This document shows, one piece after another, positions 33,418-41,239 of a DNA stretch of 64,000 nt (its first letter is position 1; each line of letters begins with the position of its first letter). Below the pieces are notes generated by a model that did not search any database, had not been told where the DNA came from, and saw nothing but the letters and a program-made list of their open reading frames with translations. The DNA lies in assembly GCA_963762605.1 (NCBI GenBank), contig CAVXLJ010000017.1:124001-188000 (forward strand), given 5' to 3'. The DNA is from CAVSRC01 sp963762605. Lineage in GTDB: Bacteria; Pseudomonadota; Alphaproteobacteria; Rhizobiales; Kaistiaceae. A program made the position numbers and the translations under genes.

Positions 33418-35187
33418 TTGCCGAATCGCCTCAGCATCGGCCTCGCCGCCCTGGCCAGCCTCATCGCGTGGAGCACGGCAGCCTCTGCCAGTGCGGTCGC
33501 CGACCTTTCCACGACGCTTGCCGGCAGCTACCTGGCGGCGCGCAGCGCCGACGTAGCCAAGGACATTGGCGCCGCCGCCAGCTTCTACAGCGACGCGCTT
33601 TCCGACGACCCCTCAAATCCGACGTTGCTTGAGCGCACCACCATTCTCAACGTTGCCAACGGCAATCTCGAACAGGCCTTCGATCCGGCCGAACGGCTGA
33701 TCAAGATCGACGATGGCAACCCGATGGCTCGCCTGGTTCTGGCGGTGCGCTCGCTCAAGCAGCACGACTATGCCGCCGCGACCAGCGGCCTTGCCAATGT
33801 CGCCAAGGCGCCGCTGGCGACGCTCACCGTCGGGCTGATCGACGGCTGGGCCGATTTCGCCCTCGGCAACGTCGACAAGGGGCTGGCGACGATCAAGGCC
33901 CTCAACGGGCCGAACTGGTACGGCATCTTCAAGGACTACCAGAGCGCGCTGATCCTCGACGCCGGCGGGCGCACCAGTGAGGCCGCCGTCATCATCACCA
34001 AGGCCTACAACACCGACAACTCGGCGCTGAGGGTGGTTGAGGGCTATGCCCGCATCATGGCGCGTGCCGGCAAGCGTGACGAAGCCATCAAGGCACTGAC
34101 CGATTTCGCCGGGGTGTCGGCGCTGCACCCGGCGGTCAAGGAGTTGCTCGACGACCTTCGCGCCGGCAAGGCGATCGCTCCGGTGGCGGCAACTCCGGAT
34201 CAAGGCGTTGCTGAGGCGCTCTACGGACTGGGCTCCGCCATCGGCAGCGACGGCGGACCGGAATTGCCGATGGCCTACCTGCAGCTGGCGCTCTATCTGA
34301 ACCCGACGCTGTATCTGGCCGACATGGCCACCGGCGATGTGCTGCAGGCCGCGTCGCGCTGCGACGAGGCCATTGTTGCCTATGAGCGCGTTCCCGAGGC
34401 GCTGGCGCTGCGCCGCAACGCCGACCTGCAGATCGCGGCCTGCCTGCAGGATCTCGGCAAACCCGAGAAGGCGGTGCGCTATGTCGAGCGTGTGCTCAAC
34501 GCCGATCCGAACGACATCGAGGCAGCCGTCACGCTCGGCGATATCTACCGGGCGATCGACAAATTCACGCAAGCCGCGGACGCCTACAGCCTTGGCATTG
34601 CGGCGATCAAGACGGAAACCGCGGACGACTGGCGCATCTACTACTATCGCGGCGTCGCCGAGGAGCGCAGCAAGCAGTGGCCGAAGGCCGAAGCCGACTT
34701 CCAGCACGCGCTGAAGCTCAACCCCACCCAGCCCTCGGTGCTCAACTACCTTGGCTATTCCTGGGTGGACAAGGGCATGAATCTCGACCAGGCGCTGGCG
34801 ATGATCAAGCAGGCGGTCGACCTCAGGCCGAACGACGGCTACATCGTCGACAGCCTCGGTTGGGCCTACTACAAGCTGCAGCGCTACAAGGACGCGGTGA
34901 CGACGCTGGAGCGCGCCATCGAGCTCAAGCCCGAGGATTCGACCATCAACGATCACCTCGGGGACGCCTATTGGCAGGTCGGCCGCAAGCTCGAAGCGAC
35001 ATTCCAGTGGGCCCATGCACGCGACATGAACCCGGAGAAGGACCAGTTGCCGGCAATCCTCGACAAGCTGCAACACGGTCTGAAGACTGCCGGCAGCAAA
35101 TCTGTGATCAAGATCAAGGCCGCCGGCACGCCCGCCGTCGACCAGCACGCTGCCCAGACCCAGCCGATCACCGCAGGAGCGAATTGA
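33418..35187 (+). CDS. Secreted or envelope tetratricopeptide-repeat protein
   Basis: A 589-residue protein with a signal peptide (about 1-25, ending ASASA-V) and repeated TPR helices through most of its length. The clearest units lie at about 390-560 (KAVRYVERVLNADPNDIEAAVTLG, ...LDQALAMIKQAVDLRPNDGYIVDSLGWAYYKL). The C-terminus is low-complexity. The start is TTG at 33418. Such proteins upstream of ispE are common in Rhizobiales and are probably periplasmic scaffolds. Partner unknown. It ends 32 bp before ispE. Confidence 0.85.
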   Translation: MPNRLSIGLAALASLIAWSTAASASAVADLSTTLAGSYLAARSADVAKDIGAAASFYSDALSDDPSNPTLLERTTILNVANGNLEQAFDPAERLIKIDDGNPMARLVLAVRSLKQHDYAAATSGLANVAKAPLATLTVGLIDGWADFALGNVDKGLATIKALNGPNWYGIFKDYQSALILDAGGRTSEAAVIITKAYNTDNSALRVVEGYARIMARAGKRDEAIKALTDFAGVSALHPAVKELLDDLRAGKAIAPVAATPDQGVAEALYGLGSAIGSDGGPELPMAYLQLALYLNPTLYLADMATGDVLQAASRCDEAIVAYERVPEALALRRNADLQIAACLQDLGKPEKAVRYVERVLNADPNDIEAAVTLGDIYRAIDKFTQAADAYSLGIAAIKTETADDWRIYYYRGVAEERSKQWPKAEADFQHALKLNPTQPSVLNYLGYSWVDKGMNLDQALAMIKQAVDLRPNDGYIVDSLGWAYYKLQRYKDAVTTLERAIELKPEDSTINDHLGDAYWQVGRKLEATFQWAHARDMNPEKDQLPAILDKLQHGLKTAGSKSVIKIKAAGTPAVDQHAAQTQPITAGAN

Positions 35188-35219
35188 GCGCGAAAGCCGG
35201 GCGGCCATAGCAGCCATCC

Positions 35220-36149
35220 ATGGACCAGGTCGCAAAAGCCATTGAGGAAGCCACCGGCGCGGGCAATTCGGAACTGGCCAGCGCCAAGATCAACCTGGCG
35301 CTTCACGTCGGAGCGGAACGCGCCGACGGCTACCACAATCTCGAAAGCCTGGTGGTGTTCGCCGACATCGCCGACGTGGTGACGGCGCGGCCGGCGCCGA
35401 AGGCCACCAACGCCACGATGCTCGATATCGCCGGCCCGTATGCCGATCTGCTCACGCAAACCACCGCGCCGACGGCAAATCTCGTTCTGCGCGCGGCCGA
35501 AGCAATGGCCGCATCCGGCTCAAGGCGCCGCGTCAGGCCGGTGCACCTCAGTCTCGCCAAACGCATTCCGGTCGCCGCCGGTCTTGGCGGCGGCTCGGCG
35601 GACGCGGCAGCGACGATCAGGCTGCTTGACCGCCTGTGGGGCCTCGAGCTGAAGCCCGCAAAGCGTGCCGAGATCGCGCTCACGCTCGGTGCCGACGTGC
35701 CGATGTGCCTGGTGTCTCGGCCGCTGATCGCGCGCGGCATCGGCGAGCAGGTGACACCGGTCGGCGGCATCCCGCCGCTGGCGGTGGTGCTCGCCCATCC
35801 GGGCATCAGCATGCCGACGGCCGCGGTGTTCGCCGGCCTTGGCAACGAGCAGCGCTCGCCACTGCCGAACCTGCCGCCGAAGTTCAAATCGGCCCTCGAA
35901 CTCGTCCACTGGCTGAGGCAGACGCGCAACGACCTGATCGACCCGGCGCGGGTGGTGTCGCGCAAGGCGGTGGCCGCCGCCAAGGCACTGGCCAGCGATC
36001 CGGATTGCCTGTTTGCGCGCATGTCGGGCTCCGGCGCCGCCGCCTTCGGCATCTTCGTCAAGCCGGCGGCGGCCGAACGCGCTGCCGAACGCATCAGAGC
36101 GGCGAAGCCGGACTGGTGGGTCGCCGCGGCGACGACCGGCGGCTCCTGA
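35220..36149 (+). CDS. ispE: 4-diphosphocytidyl-2-C-methyl-D-erythritol kinase
   Basis: A 309-residue GHMP kinase of the methylerythritol phosphate pathway, phosphorylating CDP-ME. N-terminal ASAKINLALHVGAERADGYHNLESLVVF, the ATP loop IPVAAGLGGGSADAAATIRLL and the C-terminal FARMSGSGAAAFGIF are all diagnostic. Length is normal. It follows the TPR gene and precedes moaB by 23 bp, so the three may form one operon. Confidence 0.95.
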   Translation: MDQVAKAIEEATGAGNSELASAKINLALHVGAERADGYHNLESLVVFADIADVVTARPAPKATNATMLDIAGPYADLLTQTTAPTANLVLRAAEAMAASGSRRRVRPVHLSLAKRIPVAAGLGGGSADAAATIRLLDRLWGLELKPAKRAEIALTLGADVPMCLVSRPLIARGIGEQVTPVGGIPPLAVVLAHPGISMPTAAVFAGLGNEQRSPLPNLPPKFKSALELVHWLRQTRNDLIDPARVVSRKAVAAAKALASDPDCLFARMSGSGAAAFGIFVKPAAAERAAERIRAAKPDWWVAAATTGGS

Positions 36150-36172
36150 ACACGGCGCGCGAGGACGACACC

Positions 36173-36727
36173 ATGGCAGACCCCAAGCCCTTCATCCCCA
36201 TCAGCTTCGCGGTGCTGACCGTCTCCGACAGCCGCACGCTGGATGACGACCGCTCGGGCACGACGCTCGCCGAGCGCATCGCCGCCGCCGGCCACAGGCT
36301 CGCCGACCGCGCCATCGTGCCGGACGACCTCCGCCGCATCCGCGCCAAGGTGCGCAAGTGGATCGCCGATCCGGCGATCGACGCGGTCATCACCACCGGC
36401 GGCACCGGCTTTACCGGCCGCGACGTGACGCCGGAGGCGGTCGAGCCGCTGTTCGACAAGCGCATGGACGGCTTCTCCGTCGTCTTCCACCGCTTGAGCT
36501 ACGACAAGATCGGCACCTCGACGATCCAGTCGCGGGCAACCGCCGGGCTTGCCAACGGCACCTTCGTCTTCTGCCTGCCGGGCTCGCCCGGTGCCTGCCG
36601 AGACGCCTGGGACGGCATCCTGGTCAAGCAGTTCGACTACCGCCAGCCGCCGTGCAATTTCGTCGAGATCATGCCGCGCCTCGACGAGCATCTGAAGCGC
36701 GCGAAGCTTCGGAAGCCGGTGCCGTAG
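36173..36727 (+). CDS. moaB: Molybdenum cofactor biosynthesis protein B
   Basis: A 184-residue MoaB/MogA-type protein that adenylylates molybdopterin or handles its precursor. VLTVSDSRTLDDDRSGTTLAERI at the N-terminus, ITTGGTGFTGRDVTPEAVEPLFDK and FCLPGSPGACRDAWDGIL are typical. The ATG at 36173 is placed 23 bp after ispE. Its 3' end overlaps the convergent GT2 gene by 59 bp. Confidence 0.93.
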   Translation: MADPKPFIPISFAVLTVSDSRTLDDDRSGTTLAERIAAAGHRLADRAIVPDDLRRIRAKVRKWIADPAIDAVITTGGTGFTGRDVTPEAVEPLFDKRMDGFSVVFHRLSYDKIGTSTIQSRATAGLANGTFVFCLPGSPGACRDAWDGILVKQFDYRQPPCNFVEIMPRLDEHLKRAKLRKPVP

Positions 36728-37184
36728 CCCGGGACATTTCGGCCAGCCACGCGGTCTTGGCGACCAGACGAGCGGAGCGGCCGCCACGCATAAGCCCACG
36801 CAGCCAGGCGAGCGGACCGGTGGTCAGCCGCCCGCCGCGGAACGTCGCCGAGCGCTTCTGCGCCTGACCGCCCTCGAGCGCCTGGTCGATGAAGGCCATG
36901 GCGTCGGCCTGCCATTCGGGCTGAAAGATGTGCGAGGCGGGGGTGAACAGCAGCCAGTCGCCACGCGCCTGATCGACAGCGGCGCGCCGGGCATCGCCCG
37001 CCTCACCGGCATCGATGATCGTGCAACCGGCGGCGTCGGCCACCTGGCGCGTGCCGTCATGCGAGCCGTGATCGACGACGATGACGTCGCGGATGAGGCC
37101 TTCGGTCGCCGCCGGCACCAGCGCGGCCAGCGCGTGCGCGAGGCTGACCTCCTCGTTCTTGGTCTCGATGATGGCCGTGATCAT
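36669..37184 (-). CDS. Small family-2 glycosyltransferase
   Basis: A 171-residue GT-A transferase. MITAIIETKNEEVSLAHAL..LVPAATEGLIRDVIVVDHGSHDGT contains the family-2 start and the DHGSHD nucleotide-sugar region, and LLFTPASHIFQPEWQADAM may follow the acceptor site. The C-terminus is basic and overlaps the 3' end of moaB by 59 bp. The frame is open far upstream (over the radical SAM gene on the other strand), but that is a shadow; ATG 37184 gives the standard N-terminus. Donor and acceptor unknown. Confidence 0.78.
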   Translation of the reverse strand: MITAIIETKNEEVSLAHALAALVPAATEGLIRDVIVVDHGSHDGTRQVADAAGCTIIDAGEAGDARRAAVDQARGDWLLFTPASHIFQPEWQADAMAFIDQALEGGQAQKRSATFRGGRLTTGPLAWLRGLMRGGRSARLVAKTAWLAEMSRATAPASEASRASDARRGAA

Positions 37185-37255
37185 GGCTCGTTCATACGGC
37201 ACGCGCTTGGCCCGTGACGAACGGAAATTGTGCCGGATTGTCATATTTGAAGTTT

Positions 37256-37270
37256 GTTCTTGATTTGTTC
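37256..37270. promoter_or_regulatory. LexA (SOS) box of alphaproteobacterial type
   Basis: GTTC-TTGATTT-GTTC fits the alphaproteobacterial LexA consensus GTTC-N7-GTTC exactly. It lies 25 bp before the ATG of the PA0069-type radical SAM gene and 71 bp before the divergent glycosyltransferase. LexA control of COG1533-type genes is in line with known alphaproteobacterial SOS regulons. Confidence 0.7.
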
Positions 37271-37295
37271 CATCGTGCGCACTAGGAATATTTTC

Positions 37296-38444
37296 ATGGA
37301 CGCGCACCTGCCCCGATTCACAGAAAACGCCGGTCGGTCGGCCAACGACCTGGTTGGCGTTGGCATCGATCCCGGCCGTCGCCGCGGCCGCGGCGCCGGG
37401 ACGAACCGCTCCGGCCGCTTCGAGCCGCTCGCGCGCGAGCCGGTCGATGACGGCTGGGCGTCGCTGGAGGCGCTGCCGCCGCTGAAGACGGAAGTGCAGG
37501 AGGAGACGGCGCGGCAAATCATCACCCGCAACCAGTCGCCCGACATCTCCTTCGACCGCTCGATCAATCCCTATCGGGGCTGCGAGCACGGCTGCGCCTA
37601 CTGTTTTGCGCGGCCCACGCATGCCTATATGGGCCTGTCGCCGGGGCTCGATTTCGAGACCAGGCTGTTCGCCAAGCCGAATGCGGCGCGGCTTCTGGAA
37701 AAGGAGCTGGCCAGGCCCGGCTACCAGGTGCGTACCATGGCGATCGGCACCAATACCGATCCCTATCAGCCGATCGAGCGCCGCTACCGCATCATGCGTG
37801 AGATCCTCGAGGTGCTCGACCAGGTGAGTCATCCGGTCGGCATCGTCACCAAGTCGGCGCTGGTCACGCGCGACATCGACATCCTGTCGCGCATGGCGAG
37901 CCGCGGCCTGGTCAAGGTGGCGCTGTCGGTGACCACGCTCGACCGCAGGCTGGCGCGCGCCATGGAGCCGCGCGCGGCGACGCCGGAGCGGCGGCTTGAT
38001 GCGCTGCGCCTGCTCTCCGCTGCCGGCGTTCCGACGACGGTGATGGTGGCGCCGGTGATTCCGGCCCTCAACGAAAGCGAGATCGAGCGCATCCTCGAGG
38101 CGGCTGCCGCCGCCGGGGCGCGCGAGGCGGGCTATGTCCTGCTCCGCCTGCCGCTCGAGGTTCGCGACATCTTCAAGGAGTTCCTCGAGCGCGACTATCC
38201 CGACCGGGCAAAGCACGTGCTGTCGGTGATGCGCTCCATGCGCGGCGGCAAGGACTATGATTCCGAATGGGGCAAGCGCATGCGCGGCGACGGGCCCCAT
38301 GCCTGGCAGATCGGACGGCGCTTCGAGATGGCGGCACGGCGGCTCGGCCTCAATCGCGAGAAGCTGCGGCTCAGAACCGACCTGTTCACCGCGCCAGGGT
38401 CCGCGCAGCAGCTCGACCTTTTCGGAAATCAGAAGGCCGCCTGA
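37296..38444 (+). CDS. PA0069-family radical SAM protein (SplB-like)
   Basis: A 382-residue radical SAM enzyme of the PA0069/COG1533 group, related to spore photoproduct lyase. Cluster ligands are Cys96, Cys100 and Cys103 in RGCEHGCAYCFARP. The substrate is unknown; relatives are suspected in DNA-damage repair. AGGAA lies about 8 nt before ATG 37296. A LexA box 25 bp upstream of the ATG suggests SOS induction, which agrees with a repair role. The C-terminus ends QLDLFGNQKAA. Confidence 0.88.
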   Translation: MDAHLPRFTENAGRSANDLVGVGIDPGRRRGRGAGTNRSGRFEPLAREPVDDGWASLEALPPLKTEVQEETARQIITRNQSPDISFDRSINPYRGCEHGCAYCFARPTHAYMGLSPGLDFETRLFAKPNAARLLEKELARPGYQVRTMAIGTNTDPYQPIERRYRIMREILEVLDQVSHPVGIVTKSALVTRDIDILSRMASRGLVKVALSVTTLDRRLARAMEPRAATPERRLDALRLLSAAGVPTTVMVAPVIPALNESEIERILEAAAAAGAREAGYVLLRLPLEVRDIFKEFLERDYPDRAKHVLSVMRSMRGGKDYDSEWGKRMRGDGPHAWQIGRRFEMAARRLGLNREKLRLRTDLFTAPGSAQQLDLFGNQKAA

Positions 38445-38506
38445 GCGGCCACCCTCGCCGCATTCCTTTGCCGAAACAGCCATGATTAGGCGGCGGCTGT
38501 ATCCGT

Positions 38507-38623
38507 CCCCTCTCCCCGGCGGGGAGAGGGACAGGGTGAGGGGGAGCCGACCTGTCCTGATGCGTGGGCGCCCCCTCACCCGCTCGCTTCGCTCGCGACC
38601 TCTCCCCGCAGGGGAGAGGTCGC
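38507..38623. repeat. Nested palindromic intergenic repeat (family B)
   Basis: This 117-bp element between the radical SAM gene and rnhB is made of three inverted repeats. CCCTCTCCCC..GGGGAGAGGG is at 38508-38530. GGGTGAGGGGG (38534-38544) pairs with CCCCCTCACCC (38571-38581). GCGACCTCTCCCC-GCA-GGGGAGAGGTCGC spans 38595-38623 with perfect 13-bp arms. A partial copy is at 48367-48390. It resembles the mosaic intergenic repeats of Rhizobiales and may act as a terminator or RNA hairpin. The rest of 38445-38709 shows nothing. Confidence 0.7.
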
Positions 38624-38709
38624 CGTGCCATATCTCAACGGTCGCCGGTGGGAGGGCACGATGCCTGTCGGCGCTTGCGTGAGTCCAAGGCCGGCGCCAC
38701 GCTGGCGCC

Positions 38710-39348
38710 ATGCCGCGAGAGCCCTCCGATTCGCCCACCGACCGCTACGAGCGGCAGGCGCAGAAGCGCGGCGCGCGGCTGGTTGCCGGCGTCGACGAGG
38801 CCGGGCGCGGTCCGCTCGCTGGGCCGGTGGTGGTCGCCGCCGTGATGTTCCCCGACCGGCGCTATCCCGACGGCCTCAACGATTCCAAGAAGCTTACCCT
38901 CGCCCAGCGCGAGCGCCTCTACGACGCGATCCTCGAGCGGGCGGTGGTGTCGATCGCGGTTGCCAGCCGGGCGCGCATCGACCGCATGAACATTCTCAGG
39001 GCCTCGCTGTGGGCCATGAGCCGCGCCGTGGCCGGGCTCGCCGACCGGCCCGACCACGTTCTGGTCGATGGCAACATGCAGCCGCCGGGCCTTGCCTGCA
39101 CCTCGGAGACCATCATCGGCGGCGACCGCCTGTCGGTGTCGATCGCCGCTGCCTCGATCGTCGCCAAGGTGACGCGCGACCGGCTGATGACCGCCGTCGG
39201 CCAAGCTTTCCCCGACTACGGCTTCGAGCGCCACATGGGCTATTCGACGCCGGCCCATTTCGCCGCGTTGAAGGCACACGGCCCCTGCCCGCACCACCGG
39301 CAAAGCTTCGCCCCGGTGCGCGCGCAGCAGCTCGATCTGGAACTCTGA
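38710..39348 (+). CDS. rnhB: Ribonuclease HII
   Basis: A 212-residue enzyme that cuts RNA in RNA/DNA hybrids and removes misincorporated ribonucleotides. The metal-binding DEAGRG is at Asp29-Glu30, a further Asp is Asp121 (VLVDGN), and AAASIVAKVTRDRLM and GYSTPAHFAAL complete the signature. Length is standard. It is followed by the repeat and IS110 element, which separates it from the atp cluster. Confidence 0.95.
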   Translation: MPREPSDSPTDRYERQAQKRGARLVAGVDEAGRGPLAGPVVVAAVMFPDRRYPDGLNDSKKLTLAQRERLYDAILERAVVSIAVASRARIDRMNILRASLWAMSRAVAGLADRPDHVLVDGNMQPPGLACTSETIIGGDRLSVSIAAASIVAKVTRDRLMTAVGQAFPDYGFERHMGYSTPAHFAALKAHGPCPHHRQSFAPVRAQQLDLEL

Positions 39349-39353
39349 GGCCC

Positions 39354-39460
39354 CGTGTCCCGGGCGCGGTGCAGCACGCCAGTAGGCGCGGAGCGAAGCG
39401 ACCGGGAATGAAGAGGCGTGATGCGCTGCAGACCCGGGACCCGCGCGCCGCATGGAGCCC
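39354..39460. repeat. Left part of intergenic repeat (family C) interrupted by IS110
   Basis: The segment runs CCGTGTCCCGGGCGC... to GCGCTGCAGACCCGGGACC...GGAGCCC and matches the first half of the intact repeat at 48848-48962. The second half resumes at 40573 after the insertion sequence. The element's left boundary is therefore at about 39460/39461. GTCCCGGGC and CCCGGGAC form inverted arms. Confidence 0.7.
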
Positions 39461-39626
39461 TGTGTGTCGAGGATGTGCCAAGATGAGGGTGCGGGCGGGA
39501 GATCGTTGGACCCCTGGTCTTTGAAGACCGCGATCCGGTCTTGATCCCCGCCCGCCCTTGAACACCCAACCTGGACAGTTGACCGAGGCCGGTTGCAACG
39601 GACCTCGCAGCACAGGGATAGGCACC
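39461..39626 (+). ncRNA. Candidate bridge RNA region of the IS110 element
   Basis: This 166-nt noncoding left end precedes the transposase ATG. It contains a perfect 6-bp hairpin, GGTCTT-TG-AAGACC, enclosed by a longer complementary pair, GCGGGCGGGAGATC with GATCCCCGCCCGC. Such nested stem-loops agree with the bridge RNA known from IS110-family elements. That this sequence is transcribed and guides recombination is an inference. Confidence 0.45.
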
Positions 39627-40556
39627 ATGATCATAGCCCCTGGCTTCATCGGAATCGATGTCTCCAAAAGGCATCTCGACATCTTCGACCCCACCGCAAT
39701 GCCGCAGCAACTCGATAACACTGCTGCAGCGCTCGCCGGCCTCATCGAAGGCTGGGCGCAGCGTGACGCCTTCGTGCTGTTCGAGGCAACCGGCCACTAC
39801 GACCGCGTCCTCAGACAGGCTCTCGCCGCCGCCGGCGTTCGCTTCGCCCGCGTCAATCCCAGCCGAGCCCGTGACTTCGCCCGCGCCGCCGGCTTCCTTG
39901 CCAAGACCGACGCCGTCGACGCCCGCATGCTGGCGGTCATGGCCCAATCCCTGTGCCCGCCGCCGCAGGACGACAGGGACGAGGAGCGCGAACGCCTCGC
40001 CCTTCTCAGCAAGCGCCGCGACCAGCTCGTCGCCATCCGCCAGCAGGAACGCACCCGCCGCAGCGAATGCTCCGATCCCGTCGCGCTCGACAGCATCGCT
40101 GACCACATCGCCTGGCTCGATGCGGCGATCGAAGCCCTCAATGCGAAGATCGCCGCGGCCATTGCCGCCGCCGCCGATCTCGACCGCGACCGCCGCCTGC
40201 TTGTCTCCGTCCCCGGCGTCGGCCCGGTCACCGCCACCGTCCTCCTCGCCCTGCTGCCCGAACTCGGCCGGCGTCCGCCCCGCCAACTGACCGCTCTCGC
40301 TGGCCTGGCGCCCTTCAACAATGACAGCGGCACCCGTCGCGGCCAGCGCTCTATCCACGGCGGTCGCAAGCGCGTCCGCAACGCCCTCTACGTCGCCGCC
40401 TTCAGTGCCGTCCACCACGCTCCACGCTTCATCGCCTTCTACAAACGCCTCATCGACGCCGGAAAACCCGCCAAGGTCGCCATCATTGCCGTTGCCCGCA
40501 AACTCCTCACCATCCTCAACGCCGTCATCAGGGATCAACAGCCCTTCCGAGCTTGA
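39627..40556 (+). CDS. IS110-family transposase (bridge recombinase type)
   Basis: A 309-residue transposase. The N-terminal RuvC-like DEDD domain shows Asp11 (GIDVSK), Glu53 (FEATGHY), Asp95 and Asp98 (KTDAVDAR). The C-terminal Transposase_20 domain has LLVSVPGVGPVTATVLLALLPELG, and the candidate catalytic Ser234 in FNNDSGTRRG. It looks full length and intact, so the element may be active. ATG 39627 fits the family start MIIAPGFIGIDVSK. Confidence 0.93.
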   Translation: MIIAPGFIGIDVSKRHLDIFDPTAMPQQLDNTAAALAGLIEGWAQRDAFVLFEATGHYDRVLRQALAAAGVRFARVNPSRARDFARAAGFLAKTDAVDARMLAVMAQSLCPPPQDDRDEERERLALLSKRRDQLVAIRQQERTRRSECSDPVALDSIADHIAWLDAAIEALNAKIAAAIAAAADLDRDRRLLVSVPGVGPVTATVLLALLPELGRRPPRQLTALAGLAPFNNDSGTRRGQRSIHGGRKRVRNALYVAAFSAVHHAPRFIAFYKRLIDAGKPAKVAIIAVARKLLTILNAVIRDQQPFRA

Positions 40557-40572
40557 CCCCCAAACACAGTTG

Positions 40573-40620
40573 CCGGATCAGCAGTGCAGCGCTGCACGCT
40601 GTACTGCGTCCGGGGAACGG
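40573..40620. repeat. Right part of the interrupted family C repeat
   Basis: CCGGATCAGCAGTGCAG...TGTACTGCGTCCGGGGAACG continues the repeat cut at 39460 and matches the last half of the intact copy near 48.9 kb (CCGGATCTGCGAAGCAG...GCACTGCGTCCGGGGAACG). The remaining 40621-40725 holds a GCCCGGC/GCCGGGC hairpin and no gene. Confidence 0.7.
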
Positions 40621-40725
40621 ATCCCTTTTGCCATTCTCACGCCCGGCCGGAGCCGGGCATGAACGGCGTTTGTTGAAGGGCTTGCTGGAGAGACCGACCG
40701 CCGGCCGTGCCGGCCGCTGGCTCGC

Positions 40726-41229
40726 CTAGTTGAGCTTGCTGCGGACTTCGCCGATCGCCTTGTCGATCAGCGCGTCACCGGCCTCGCCCTTGGTCCGGGC
40801 GGCGAGCAGCTTCTCGGCGGCGGCGATCGCCACGTCGGCGGAGAGCGCCCGCACCTCTTGCAGGGCCTGGACTTCGGCCTGGGCGATCTTCTGCTCGGCC
40901 ATCCTGGTGCGCCCGGCGACGTATTCTTCCATGCGCTTCCTGGCCTCGACCGACAGCGCCTCGGCCTCGCGCTTGGCCTGGTCGATGATCTCCTCGGCCT
41001 CGGCCTCCGCCTCGCGCGCCCGGCGCTGGTAGTCGGCCAGCAGCGCCTGGGCCTCTTCGCGCAGCCGCCGCGCCTGATCGAGCTCGCTGCGGATTCCCGC
41101 GGCGCGCTTGTCGAGCGACGAGGTCATCCAGCCCGGCACCTTCAGGTAGATCATGATGCCGATGAAGACGATGAGCGAGAACAGCGCCCAGAACGGGGCG
41201 TCGCCGAATACGAACGGTGCGTCGAACAT
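40726..41229 (-). CDS. atpF: ATP synthase F0 subunit b
   Basis: A 167-residue b subunit: one N-terminal membrane helix (APFWALFSLIVFIGIMIYL, residues 11-29) and a long charged coiled coil that forms the peripheral stalk. It is the last gene of the minus-strand operon atpI-atpB-atpE-atpF'-atpF and begins 10 bp after atpF'. The insertion sequence ends about 150 bp downstream of its stop. Confidence 0.95.
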   Translation of the reverse strand: MFDAPFVFGDAPFWALFSLIVFIGIMIYLKVPGWMTSSLDKRAAGIRSELDQARRLREEAQALLADYQRRAREAEAEAEEIIDQAKREAEALSVEARKRMEEYVAGRTRMAEQKIAQAEVQALQEVRALSADVAIAAAEKLLAARTKGEAGDALIDKAIGEVRSKLN

Positions 41230-41239
41230 CTTGCCGCCC

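Larger units (their letters stand above)
39461..40572 (+). mobile_element. IS110-family insertion sequence
   Basis: A 1.1-kb element encoding one DEDD transposase of the IS110 type, with about 166 bp of noncoding DNA on its 5' side and only ~16 bp on its 3' side. It has no long terminal inverted repeats, as usual for IS110. Its boundaries are inferred from the interruption of a family C repeat (left part to 39460, right part from 40573). The long 5' noncoding end fits IS110-group elements that encode the bridge RNA upstream of the transposase, rather than the IS1111 group. Confidence 0.85.

Noticed and set aside
37185..38738. Upstream extension of the GT2 frame over the radical SAM gene
   Set aside because: Only the last 171 residues resemble a glycosyltransferase; the extension is antisense to a complete radical SAM gene and crosses a repeat.
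40641..40658. GCCCGGC/GCCGGGC hairpin as the terminator of atpF
   Set aside because: No T-run follows in the direction of atp transcription.
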